A program made the translations under genes and the position numbers. From the NCBI GenBank assembly GCA_035315685.1, contig DATFXR010000790.1:1-10419 (forward strand): a stretch of DNA of 10,419 bases. The letters run 5' to 3'. Source of the DNA: QHWK01 sp035315685. GTDB taxonomy: Bacteria; Acidobacteriota; Vicinamibacteria; Vicinamibacterales; CAVVIG01. The notes below the pieces were generated by a model that did not search any database, was not told where the DNA came from, and saw nothing but the letters and a program-made list of their open reading frames with translations. The stretch's first letter is position 1; each line of letters starts with the position of its first letter. This document shows, piece by piece, positions 1-10,112 of this stretch.

Positions 1-3000
1 TGTTGGCACTGGTGATCGTCGGCGCACCGCCGGCAATCGGGCCGACGGTGAGCGTGAAGCTCTGGTTCGTCGGGGCTCCGCCGTTCGACGCAGTGATGGT
101 CAGCGGATAGACGCCAGCCGTTCCCGCGCTCGGGCGGCCCGACAAGGTCGCCGTGCCGTTGTTGTTGTTGACGAACGTCACGCCTGCCGGCAGACCTCCG
201 ATTTCCGCGATCACGTTGGCCACCGGGGAAGCCGCCGTCGTGACGGTGAAACTCCCGAGCGCGCCGACGTTGAACGTCGCGCTTCCCGCGCTCGTGATGA
301 TCGGCGTCGCCGGGTTGGCGACGGTCAGCGTGAAGTTCTGCGTGACCGGCCCGCCGATGCCGTTGTTCGCAGTGATCGTGAACGGATACGTGCCATTGGT
401 GCCGGTCGCCGGGGTGCCGGAGAGCGTCGCCGTGCCGTTGCCGTTGTCGGTGAACGTCACTCCCGACGGGAGAATGGCGCCAGCTGCCGTGAACGTCGCG
501 TTCGGCACGGCGTTGGTGGTGATCTGGAACGTGCCCGGCTGGCCGACGACGAACGTCGACGCGTTCGCGCTCGTGAAAGTCGGCGGCTGACTGACGGTGA
601 CCGTGAAGATCTGCGTCGCGTTCGGCAGCGCGCCGTTGGTGGCGGTCAGCGTCACCGTGAAGACTCCACCCTGCGTCGGCGTCCCCGACAACAGCCCGGC
701 CGATGACAGCGTGAGACCGTTGGGCAGCACGCCCGCGGTGACGATGACCGTCGGCGGCGGGAAGCCGGTCATCAGCACCTGGAACGTCGTGCCCGGCGTG
801 TTCAGCGCGAACGTCGCTGTGTTCGCGCTCGTAATCGCCGGCGGCGTGGTGACCAGGACCGTGAAGCTCTGCGTCGCGTTCGGCAGCGTGCCGTTGCTGG
901 CTGTCAGCGTCACCGTGAAGGATCCGCTCTGCGTCGGTGTCCCCGACAGCAGGCCGGCCGGCGACAGCGTCAGACCGTTGGGCAGCACGCCCGAGGTGAC
1001 GCTGACCGTTGGCGTCGGGAAGCCGGTCATCGTCACCTGGAACGTCGTGCCTGCGATGTTCAGCCCGAACGTCGCCGTGTTCACGCTCGTGATCGCTGGC
1101 GGCGCGTTGACCAGAACGGTGAAGCTCTGCGTCGCGTTCGGCAGCGTGCCGTTGGTCGCCGTCAGCGTCACGGGGAATGAGCCGAACTGCGTCGGCGTAC
1201 CTGACAGCAGCCCGGCCGGCGACAGCGTGAGGCCGGTGGGCAGCACGCCAGCGGTGACGCTGACCGTCGGTGCCGGGAAGCCGGTCATCGCCACCTGGAA
1301 CGTCGTGCCTGGCGTGTTCACCACGAATGTCGCGGTGTTGACGCTCGTGATCGCCGGGGGCCCGTTGACCAGGACGATGAAGCTCTGCGTCGCGTCCGGC
1401 AGCGTGCCGTTGGTCGCCGTCAGCGTCACCGGGAAGGATCCGCTCTGGGTCGGCGTCCCGGATAACAACCCGGCCGATGACAGCGTGAGGCCGGTCGGCA
1501 GCACGCCCGCAGTGACGCTGACGGTTGGCGCCGGGAAGCCGGTCATCGTCACCTGGAACGTCGTGCCTGCCGTGTTCAGCGTGAACATCGCGGTGTTCAG
1601 GCTGGTGATCTTCGGGGCCTCGTTGACCACGATGGTGAGGTTCTGCGTCGGATTCGGCAGCGTGCCGTTGCTGGCCGTGAGCGTGACCGGAAAGGATCCG
1701 CTCTGCGTCGGCGTCCCCGACAAGAGCCCGGCCGGCGACAGCGTGAGGCCGGGCGGCAGCGTGCCGCTGGTGACCGAGATCGTCGGGGCCGGGAAGCTGC
1801 TCGTCGTGACCAAGAATGTGCCCGCGACACCGAGCGTGAACGTCGCGGTGTTCGGGCTCGTAAAGCCGCCGACCTCGTTCACGTTGAGCGTGAAGCTCTG
1901 GGTGCCGGGCGCGCCGACACCGTTGGTGGCGGTGAAGGTCAGCGTGTGCGGGCCACCGGTCCCGGGTTGCGGTGTGCCGCCGAGCGTGGCCGTGCCGTCA
2001 CCGTGGTCCGTGAAGAAGAGGCCGGCGGGCAGTGCGCTCGACGAGAGCGCAGGCGTCGGGCTGCCAGCGCTGGTGACCGTGAACGAGCCGGCGATGCCAA
2101 CGGTGAACGTCACGCTGCTGGCACTGGTGATCGAAGCGCCCCGCTGCACGCTGAGCGTGAAGCTCTGCGACACAGGCGCGCCGCCGTTGGTGGCCGTGAA
2201 CGTCAGCGGATAGGTGCCGGCGGAGCCAGCCGCCGGCGTGCCCGCCAACTTGGCCGTGCCGTTCGCGTTGTCCGTGAAAGTCACCCCTGTCGGCAGCGTG
2301 CCGCTGCTCAGCGTGATCGACGTCACGGCCGGCGAAGCCGCCGTCGTGATGTTGAACGTCCCGGCGACGCCGACGGTGAACGCAGTCGACGGCGCGCTCG
2401 TGAACACTGGCGTAGTCGTCGGGTTGTTGACCGTCAGGGTGAAGCTCTGTGTCGCCGTGCCGCTGCTGTTGCTCGCGGACACGGTCAGCGGATAGACGCC
2501 GGCACTGCCGGCCGCCGGTGTCCCGGTGAGCGTCGCCGTTCCGTCGCCGTTGTTGGTCAGCGTGACGCCGGACGGGAGCGTACCGGTCGACGTGATCGTG
2601 ACTGGCGCCGTGCCGGTCGTCGTGATCGTGAATGTCCCAGGCGCACCGACGACGAACGTCGTCGCATTCGCGCTGGTGATCGTCGGCGCACCACCACTGG
2701 GCGCCGTGACGGTCAACAGGAAGTTCTGAGTGGCGGTGGCAACACCGTTCGAGGCGGTGAAGACGAGCGGGTACGGTCCCGCCGAACCAGCCGCCGGCGT
2801 CCCGGACAACGTCGCGGTACCGTCGCCGTTGCTGACGAACGTGACGCCCGCCGGCAGCGGCGTGGTTGCCGTGATCGCGAGGACGGTCGGTGACGCCGAG
2901 GTCGTCACGGTGAAGCTGCCGAAGGCGCCCACCGCGAACGTCGTTGCTGCCGCACTCGTGAAGATCGGCGTCGGCGCGTTGTTGACCGTGAGCACGAAGC

Positions 3001-4570
3001 TCTGCGTCGCCGATCCGGCGCTGTTGGTCGCCGTAATTGTCAGCGGATACGTGCCGGCCGTGCCCACGGCCGCCGTACCGACGAGCGTGGCCACACCATT
3101 GCCAGTATCAGTGAACGTCACGCCGGAAGGCAGCGCGCCGCTGAGCGTCAACGACGCTGCCGGCTGGCCCGTGGTCGAAATGAGGAACAGGTTCGAGGTG
3201 CCGATGACGAACGTCGCGCTGGTCGCGGTCGTGAACGCCGGCGCGACCGATGGCGTCACGGGACCGGGAGGCGGTGAGCTGCCGGGCTGAACGTCGAGGG
3301 TCAGTGTCTGAGTCGCGGTGCCGAGAATGTTCGTCGCGGTCAGCGTGACCGTCGTCGAGCCGGCGGCCGTCGGCGTTCCCGAGATCGACGCCGTGCCCGT
3401 GCCGCCGCTGAACGAGAGGCCCGCGGGCAGCGCGCCGCTCAGCGTAATCGTCGCGGTCGGGCTGCCGCTCGTCGTGATCGAGAACACGTTGCTGGAGCCG
3501 ACGGTCCACGACGCCGTCGACGCGCTCGTGAATGTCGGCGGCCCGGGGACGACGAATTGTGAATTGGAGGCGACGAAGACGCCGCCGCCAAGCCCCGCGT
3601 CGAACGCGAGGAACGCGTTCATCAGATGCTGATCGGCGCCGCTGAAGATGCGGACGAGCGGCGGTCCACTCCCCGGCCCGGTGATGATGTCGGCACGGCC
3701 ATCGCCGTCGACGTCCGCGGCGGCGAGGCGGACGCCGCTGATGCCGGGATAGGGAACGAAGCTGGCCAGCACGTCGAGATTGGCGCCGCTGAACACCAGC
3801 ACCAGTCCGCCGGCGGACATCGGCGCGACGATGATGTCGGCACGGTGGTCGCCGTTCAGATCGCCGACGGCGATGCTCACGCCGCCGACGAAGAAGGGCC
3901 CGAATGGGAATCCGCTCGCGATCACATGTCCGTCCGCGCCGCTCAACGCCGCGACGAAACCGCCGTTGACCGTTCCAGCCAGCACGTCGGCATGACCGTC
4001 GCCATCGAGGTCGCCGGCTGCAACGGTGACGCCGCCCTGATAGGCCGGGGTGAACGGAAAGGCGCGGCCAAGCTCGTGCGCGTCCATGCCGCTGAACGCC
4101 GCGACCTGCCCGCCGCTTCCTGCGCCGACGATGACGTCGGCGCGCCCGTCGCCGTCGATGTCTCCGCCCGCCACGTAGACGCCGCCGTTGAACCCGCCGC
4201 CGAACGGCGCGAACGACAGCAGCATCGAGAGGTCGAGACCACTGAAGACCCGCACCAGCCCGCCGCCTGGACCGGAGCCGAGGATCATGTCCTGGATGCC
4301 GTCGCCGTTGACGTCACCGACTGCCACGCGGACGCCGCCCGTGAATCCGGCGCCAAACGGCGCGCCGCTGAAGATATCTGCACCGTTGGCCGCGCTGACC
4401 GCACGCGCGAGTCCGGCGCCCGTGCCGCTGCCCGCGAGCAGCAGCGGCTCGCCTGCGTGGCCGGCCGCGCCAGATTGAGCGGACGCGATCGGCACCGCTG
4501 TGAACACGCAGAGCGCGAGTACAGCTGGCAGTAGACCCACACGTACTGTCAGCAAGCCCGTTGGCCGCAT
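1..4570 (-). CDS. Large secreted FG-GAP/VCBS and Ig-like repeat protein, N-terminal part (runs off left edge)
   Basis: Reading the minus strand from the ATG at 4570 gives 1523 codons with no stop, still open at the window edge. Residues 1-31 are a signal peptide: basic start, hydrophobic core, and ASA before Q32 as the likely cleavage site, so the product is exported. Residues about 40-330 hold FG-GAP/VCBS-type beta-propeller repeats with five calcium-loop motifs of the form GDxNGDG/GDxDGDG. The first begins at G85 and the last near D286. From about residue 338 there are 13 complete Ig-like (putative-Ig, He_PIG-like) modules of 85-102 residues, each starting near (F/I)TSA and ending near TQSFTLTV, plus the beginning of a fourteenth. 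The family role is usually surface or extracellular adhesion or carbohydrate interaction; no enzymatic domain is seen here. A GGAG ribosome site lies 7 bases before the ATG. The true size and C-terminal anchoring or sorting signal lie outside the window. Confidence 0.9.
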   Translation of the reverse strand, partial: MRPTGLLTVRVGLLPAVLALCVFTAVPIASAQSGAAGHAGEPLLLAGSGTGAGLARAVSAANGADIFSGAPFGAGFTGGVRVAVGDVNGDGIQDMILGSGPGGGLVRVFSGLDLSMLLSFAPFGGGFNGGVYVAGGDIDGDGRADVIVGAGSGGQVAAFSGMDAHELGRAFPFTPAYQGGVTVAAGDLDGDGHADVLAGTVNGGFVAALSGADGHVIASGFPFGPFFVGGVSIAVGDLNGDHRADIIVAPMSAGGLVLVFSGANLDVLASFVPYPGISGVRLAAADVDGDGRADIITGPGSGPPLVRIFSGADQHLMNAFLAFDAGLGGGVFVASNSQFVVPGPPTFTSASTASWTVGSSNVFSITTSGSPTATITLSGALPAGLSFSGGTGTASISGTPTAAGSTTVTLTATNILGTATQTLTLDVQPGSSPPPGPVTPSVAPAFTTATSATFVIGTSNLFLISTTGQPAASLTLSGALPSGVTFTDTGNGVATLVGTAAVGTAGTYPLTITATNSAGSATQSFVLTVNNAPTPIFTSAAATTFAVGAFGSFTVTTSASPTVLAITATTPLPAGVTFVSNGDGTATLSGTPAAGSAGPYPLVFTASNGVATATQNFLLTVTAPSGGAPTITSANATTFVVGAPGTFTITTTGTAPVTITSTGTLPSGVTLTNNGDGTATLTGTPAAGSAGVYPLTVSASNSSGTATQSFTLTVNNPTTTPVFTSAPSTAFTVGVAGTFNITTAASPAVTSITLSSGTLPTGVTFTDNANGTAKLAGTPAAGSAGTYPLTFTATNGGAPVSQSFTLSVQRGASITSASSVTFTVGIAGSFTVTSAGSPTPALSSSALPAGLFFTDHGDGTATLGGTPQPGTGGPHTLTFTATNGVGAPGTQSFTLNVNEVGGFTSPNTATFTLGVAGTFLVTTSSFPAPTISVTSGTLPPGLTLSPAGLLSGTPTQSGSFPVTLTASNGTLPNPTQNLTIVVNEAPKITSLNTAMFTLNTAGTTFQVTMTGFPAPTVSVTAGVLPTGLTLSSAGLLSGTPTQSGSFPVTLTATNGTLPDATQSFIVLVNGPPAITSVNTATFVVNTPGTTFQVAMTGFPAPTVSVTAGVLPTGLTLSPAGLLSGTPTQFGSFPVTLTATNGTLPNATQSFTVLVNAPPAITSVNTATFGLNIAGTTFQVTMTGFPTPTVSVTSGVLPNGLTLSPAGLLSGTPTQSGSFTVTLTASNGTLPNATQSFTVLVTTPPAITSANTATFALNTPGTTFQVLMTGFPPPTVIVTAGVLPNGLTLSSAGLLSGTPTQGGVFTVTLTATNGALPNATQIFTVTVSQPPTFTSANASTFVVGQPGTFQITTNAVPNATFTAAGAILPSGVTFTDNGNGTATLSGTPATGTNGTYPFTITANNGIGGPVTQNFTLTVANPATPIITSAGSATFNVGALGSFTVTTAASPVANVIAEIGGLPAGVTFVNNNNGTATLSGRPSAGTAGVYPLTITASNGGAPTNQSFTLTVGPIAGGAPTITSAN
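603..1889 (-). repeat. Five-unit tandem repeat, 258-bp period, inside the Ig-like protein gene
   Basis: The anchor word gtgaagctctgcgtcgcgtt (plus-strand orientation, with small variations) recurs at 603, 861, 1119, 1377 and 1635, exactly 258 bp (86 codons) apart. The next related anchor is at 1890, 255 bp on. The five encoded modules share SAGLLSGTPTQ and TNGTLPNATQSF-like segments and lack the extra DNGNGTATL segment of the flanking, longer modules, whose spacing is 267-306 bp. High nucleotide identity and exact period point to recent tandem duplication or homogenisation within an otherwise older repeat array. Confidence 0.85.
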
Positions 4571-4577
4571 GAATGAA

Positions 4578-4581
4578 CTCC
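4578..4581 (-). promoter_or_regulatory. Ribosome binding site GGAG of the repeat-protein gene
   Basis: On the minus strand GGAG is followed by seven bases and the ATG at 4570. This supports that start, together with the signal peptide that begins immediately after it. Confidence 0.65.
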
Positions 4582-4583
4582 GG

Positions 4584-4623
4584 CATAGCGAAGAGACCGG
4601 TCGATCGCTATGAGGTAGCGACC
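4584..4623 (-). promoter_or_regulatory. Overlapping inverted repeats in the leader of the repeat-protein gene
   Basis: CATAGCGA (4584-4591) and TCGCTATG (4605-4612) form a perfect 8-bp inverted repeat with a 13-base spacer. The central arm also matches TAGCGA (4616-4621), making a second, mutually exclusive 6-bp hairpin. The first arm ends two bases from the GGAG ribosome site. This could be an operator or a small alternative-structure leader. The arms are short, so chance cannot be excluded. Confidence 0.3.
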
Positions 4624-4679
4624 ATGATGCGTCAGGACGAGGATCACGGGGATGGCTTTTGTCACTCGATCCGCACGCT

Positions 4680-4705
4680 GTGAGAAAAAGTGAGAAACGT
4701 GTCAA
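4680..4705 (-). promoter_or_regulatory. Phased direct repeat next to a TTGACA box upstream of the repeat-protein gene
   Basis: GTGAGAAA occurs at 4680-4687 and again at 4690-4697 (plus-strand letters), one helical turn apart. Immediately beyond, the minus strand has a consensus -35 hexamer TTGACA (4705-4700). No convincing -10 hexamer is found at 16-18 bp spacing, so this is at most a candidate promoter/operator about 110-135 bases before the ATG. Confidence 0.25.
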
Positions 4706-4789
4706 CGCGACGACAAAGGACTTCGCGCGACACGACGGACAGGACATCGCTCGTGACACAAACGAGTTGTGATCGGTCTTCCGTGCTGA

Positions 4790-5311
4790 CATCCGAGGAC
4801 ACCGCGTTCCTTCGCACTGACGCCGGCGAAGCAGCTGCAGCTTGAGTACTGGACCGCTTTCGGCGACTATCTCCGGGAGAACCGTTCGCTCATCCAGCCG
4901 ACGAAGCCGCTTCCGCAGCATTGGATGAACATCGCACTCGGCAGAAGTGGAATCTCGCTCGCCGCCATCTCGTCGATGTACGACTCGGAATCGCGCAGCT
5001 ACGGCGGTCATGAGATCCGCGCGGAGGTCGCGATCGGCACGCCGAACGCGAAGCAGTGCTTCGCAGCGCTCGAAGCGCAGAAGGCCGGCGCTCGAACAGG
5101 CCGTCGGCGAGCCGCTCACCTGGCACAATCCAGCCGGTAGCAAGAGTGCCAAGATCTACTTGCGCCGCGGTGCCAATCTCGAAGATCGATCCGACTGGCG
5201 AACCCAGCACGCATGGCTGCGCGAGAAGCTGGAGACGCTGCATAGGGTGTTCGGCCCTGTCGTCCGACAGCTGAACCCATCGGGCGTCGCCAACGATTCC
5301 GAGGTCACCGG

Positions 5312-5315
<4 letters not shown>
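4790..5315 (+). pseudogene. DUF4268 protein remnant: 5'-truncated and frameshifted
   Basis: Two reading frames together reconstruct a DUF4268-type domain. The first frame, open from 4790 with no start codon before the internal ATG at 4925, reads LTPAKQLQLEYWTAF, then PLPQHWMNIALGRSG, then NAKQCFAALEAQKA up to 5086. The second frame takes over at 5088 with ALEQAVGEPLTWHNP, IYLRRGANLEDRSDW, and HAWLREKLETLHRVF, ending at the TGA 5313-5315. The join needs one extra base removed near 5087 in a GGCCGGCGC tract, so a sequencing or assembly error is possible. The usual N-terminal half of such proteins is missing: a stop lies at 4787-4789 and nothing homologous is visible before about 4820. DUF4268 genes occur in bacterial restriction loci (recalled knowledge, function unknown). 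The final TGA overlaps the GTG start of the following hsdR as GTGA, a retained operon junction. Confidence 0.75.
5301..5315 (+). promoter_or_regulatory. Translation start junction of hsdR (GAGG site and GTGA overlap)
   Basis: GAGG at 5301-5304 sits seven bases before the GTG at 5312. The TGA of the upstream DUF4268 frame (5313-5315) overlaps that GTG by four bases. This arrangement is typical of translational coupling and decides the GTG as the start. Confidence 0.6.
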
Positions 5316-8449
<3,134 letters not shown>

Positions 8450-8466
8450 TCCGCTCGGTCCTGCTT

Positions 8467-8473
8467 AGGAGGA
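8467..8473 (+). promoter_or_regulatory. Strong Shine-Dalgarno AGGAGGA without a standard start codon behind it
   Basis: AGGAGGA is among the best ribosome sites in the window. Seven bases after AGGAGG, in the frame of the small downstream gene, the codon is GCC (8480-8482) rather than ATG, GTG or TTG. The encoded protein-like sequence (ASDAALQQWCRESNW) begins right there, which suggests the start codon was lost or misread. Confidence 0.4.
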
Positions 8474-8530
8474 CTCCGCGCCAGCGACGCGGCACTCCAG
8501 CAGTGGTGCCGCGAGAGCAACTGGAAGCTG

Positions 8531-8794
8531 GTGTTGTTCGAGAGTGCGAGCGGCGCGCCGCGCACCGGCATCGTCGACGCCGTGATGGTTCGGATCAAGC
8601 CGTCGAAGCCGGATGCGATCGAGGTACGCCTGGTGCAGCTCAAGGCCGGCGTCGCGGGGCTGACTGCAGCGGAGGTGAGGCGCCTGAAGAAGGCCGCCGC
8701 GTCGCTGTCCACGGACTGGCTGCTCGCTGCCTACGATGGGGCGACGCTGCATCTTCTGCCTGACATCCCGAAACGCGGCGACCGCGCGGTCTGA
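8531..8794 (+). CDS. Small unassigned protein, possible PD-(D/E)XK-like core; start uncertain
   Basis: The frame opens directly after the hsdR stop and is open to TGA 8792-8794. GTG 8531 is the only standard start, giving 87 residues, but it has a poorly placed ribosome site. Plausible coding sequence, including a predicted helix ALQQWCRESNWKLVLFE, extends upstream to about 8480. There AGGAGGA lies at ideal spacing but no start codon is present, so the native product is probably about 105 residues. Numbered from 8531, D16 in TGIVDAVMVRI and Q36-L-K38 in EVRLVQLKAG resemble the D...QxK core of Mrr-like members of the PD-(D/E)XK fold. This is a motif-level inference, not a family match. A helix with LTAAEVRRLKKA and a strand with WLLAAYDG follow. 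I do not recognise a named family. Position between hsdR and a protease gene, all on one strand, suggests co-expression. It may be translated poorly or be recently inactivated. Confidence 0.6.
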   Translation: MLFESASGAPRTGIVDAVMVRIKPSKPDAIEVRLVQLKAGVAGLTAAEVRRLKKAAASLSTDWLLAAYDGATLHLLPDIPKRGDRAV

Positions 8795-8848
8795 TCTGGG
8801 TCGGCGGCGGAGTGTCCGATCAGGTCCACGGGATGAGGAGCAGTCACA

Positions 8849-9718
8849 ATGCCGCGTAGTCGCAACCGCAGCAAGCGCCGCCGCGATCGACAGCAAGCAC
8901 GACGCGACCCGGCATGGACGCTGGGAATCTGGGATCTCCACCTGCCCGTCCTCGCGGTGAAGCGAGGCGCGGACGGTTCCGTTCACTCGCCACGTCCGAT
9001 CGTCTACGGCACTGCGTTTCCGATCGCCGAGGGATTGTTCGTGACCGCCGGCCATGTTGTGCGCGACGCCCAGAGCGATGGCGAGTTGGCGCTCTCCGTC
9101 GTCGTACCCGGTCAAGGACTGCGTCCGTTTCGCGCGGGCTTGATCGAGATGTTCGATCCGCTCGACCTTGCGCTGATCACCTGCAAACGATTGGCACACC
9201 TGCCCGCGCTACGGCCCGAGTTCGATCGCCCGTTGGGACTCCTGGCACCTGTGTCAGCTGTCGGGTTCCCGCTCTCTATCGACGCTGAATATGTGAGCGT
9301 GACGCCGAGAGCGTTTGGCGGGTTCGTGGTCGCGCGACGCGACCTCAGGCAGTTGCCGAGTCAGCCCACCGGCTACGAAGTGTCGTTCTTCGCTCCTCAG
9401 GGACTTTCAGGCGCGCCTCTTGTGAGCACCGCGCACGGCGCGCCGCGCTGCTACGGCTACATGATCCAGCAGGGCACGCTGGGCCTCGGGGAGGATGTCA
9501 CGCCGGTCGGAATCGCCGTCGGAATCGAAGTGCTGCTTACGATTCAGTACGACGGACGTCCACTCGCACCGGTGTTCGGCAGAGACCCTGTTGCGGCGCG
9601 TGCGCCGGTGGCTCCCGTACTGCCTGGCGGTCTGGCACTGGTGATCGATGCGGGAGTGGACGGTTGGCCCGATGACGCTCCGTCGGACGCGTCGACTGGC
9701 ACAGAGACGTCGGAGTAG
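8849..9718 (+). CDS. Trypsin-like serine protease, apparently cytoplasmic
   Basis: A 289-residue protein with a trypsin-like (chymotrypsin-fold) peptidase domain over about residues 30-235. The catalytic triad is visible: H69 in FVTAGHVV, D106 in DPLDLALI, and S187 in QGLSGAPLV, which replaces the classical GDSGGP with the GxSGxP form common in bacterial trypsin-like enzymes. GTAFPIAEG before the histidine is also typical. There is no signal peptide. Instead the first 20 residues are strongly basic (RSRNRSKRRRDRQQARR), suggesting a cytoplasmic enzyme or one that contacts nucleic acid. The tail (about 245-289) is Pro/Ala- and acid-rich and probably disordered. GAGGAG (8835-8840) lies eight bases before ATG, which fixes the start. 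The gene follows the small protein by 54 bases with no evident terminator, so it is likely in the hsdR transcript. The substrate is unknown; a housekeeping or defence-linked effector protease are both possible. Confidence 0.88.
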   Translation: MPRSRNRSKRRRDRQQARRDPAWTLGIWDLHLPVLAVKRGADGSVHSPRPIVYGTAFPIAEGLFVTAGHVVRDAQSDGELALSVVVPGQGLRPFRAGLIEMFDPLDLALITCKRLAHLPALRPEFDRPLGLLAPVSAVGFPLSIDAEYVSVTPRAFGGFVVARRDLRQLPSQPTGYEVSFFAPQGLSGAPLVSTAHGAPRCYGYMIQQGTLGLGEDVTPVGIAVGIEVLLTIQYDGRPLAPVFGRDPVAARAPVAPVLPGGLALVIDAGVDGWPDDAPSDASTGTETSE

Positions 9719-9805
9719 GCGCGAACGATCTGCCGTCGGCGCCGGCGCGAACAGATCCGGCAGCGAAACCCTGCGCCGTGGGTCGACGCCGGGCATTGAC
9801 CGGAG

Positions 9806-9898
9806 GCGAGCGCAGCGAGCCGAGGTCACGATTCCGGTCGCCTCGATCGCGACACCTGCCTCCGGCACCGGAGCTAGTGCCTCGCTCGCTGCGCTCGC
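9806..9898. repeat. Perfect 15-bp inverted repeat GCGAGCGCAGCGAGC
   Basis: GCGAGCGCAGCGAGC at 9806-9820 is exactly reverse-complemented at 9884-9898, with a 63-base spacer that itself contains the CTCCGG-CA-CCGGAG hairpin (9860-9873). Words like this recur in intergenic DNA of several GC-rich bacteria (recalled knowledge), so it may be a dispersed genomic repeat, a structured transcript, or a chance product of GC-rich composition. Confidence 0.6.
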
Positions 9899-9973
9899 TC
9901 GGCACGTACGTACAGGGCATGTGCGCGGGAAGTTGTGCGCCGCCAGCAGCCGGACGGACCAGCCGGCCGGAGA

Positions 9974-10083
9974 GTGCCAGTGCCATCGGAGTGCCATTGG
10001 CGTGCCGGTGGCACAGCGCCGTGCCGAGTGCCATGAGTGCCACCACCCCTTTAGGGGTGGCACATGGCACGACCGCCTGGCAC
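9974..10083. repeat. Clustered GTGCC/GGCAC word array
   Basis: Eleven copies of the 5-mer GTGCC or its complement lie in 110 bp. GTGCC starts at 9974, 9980, 9991, 10002, 10021, 10028 and 10037. GGCAC starts at 10010, 10059, 10066 and 10079. Three consecutive copies (9980, 9991, 10002) are exactly 11 bp apart, close to one helical turn. Most copies are part of AGTGCCA or its complement. Confidence 0.6.
10028..10070. terminator. Strong 43-nt hairpin between convergent genes, possible bidirectional terminator
   Basis: The core CCACCCCT (10043-10050) pairs with AGGGGTGG (10053-10060) across a tight loop. Outside it, GTGCCAT (10028-10034) pairs with ATGGCAC (10064-10070), with small bulges between. 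It sits between the ends of the protease gene (9718) and the minus-strand gene (10113). No run of T follows on either strand, so it is not a classical intrinsic terminator; a structured repeat or protein-binding site is the alternative. Confidence 0.4.
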
Positions 10084-10112
10084 TGCCGGCCGCCGCTACA
10101 CGACGCTGGCGC

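Larger units (their letters stand above)
9719..10112. other. 394-bp non-coding region between convergent genes, rich in inverted repeats
   Basis: No convincing protein is encoded on either strand; the open frames here are low-complexity Arg/Ser/Gly-rich products of repeats. From left to right it holds a small inverted repeat GATCTG (9727-9732) / CAGATC (9752-9757), a 15-bp inverted repeat pair, a CTCCGG-CA-CCGGAG hairpin (9860-9873), the GTGCC/GGCAC array and a long hairpin. These are described separately. No promoter was identified. Confidence 0.6.

Noticed and set aside
153..3632. Chain of plus-strand open frames (153-590, 597-2213, 2214-2495, 2730-3290, 3318-3632) rich in Val, Pro, Gly
   Set aside because: They lie in one phase opposite the Ig-like modules and mirror their repeat period. 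The minus frame has signal peptide, calcium loops and module motifs, so these are antisense shadows of repetitive GC-rich coding DNA.
1946..4534. Arg/Ala-rich plus-strand frames (1946-2893, 3626-4534)
   Set aside because: Low-complexity Arg-rich translations without domains, opposite the secreted protein gene.
4750..4771. Short inverted repeats CTCGT/ACGAG and CACAA/TTGTG
   Set aside because: Only 5-bp arms; expected by chance in GC-rich intergenic DNA and not placed at a clear promoter.
8465..9199. 244-residue minus-strand frame
   Set aside because: Overlaps the small protein and the catalytic histidine and aspartate part of the protease; no domain visible.
9974..10083. Possible CRISPR array
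   Set aside because: Repeat words are only 5-7 bp with irregular spacing of 6-19 bp; no repeat-spacer structure and no cas genes.
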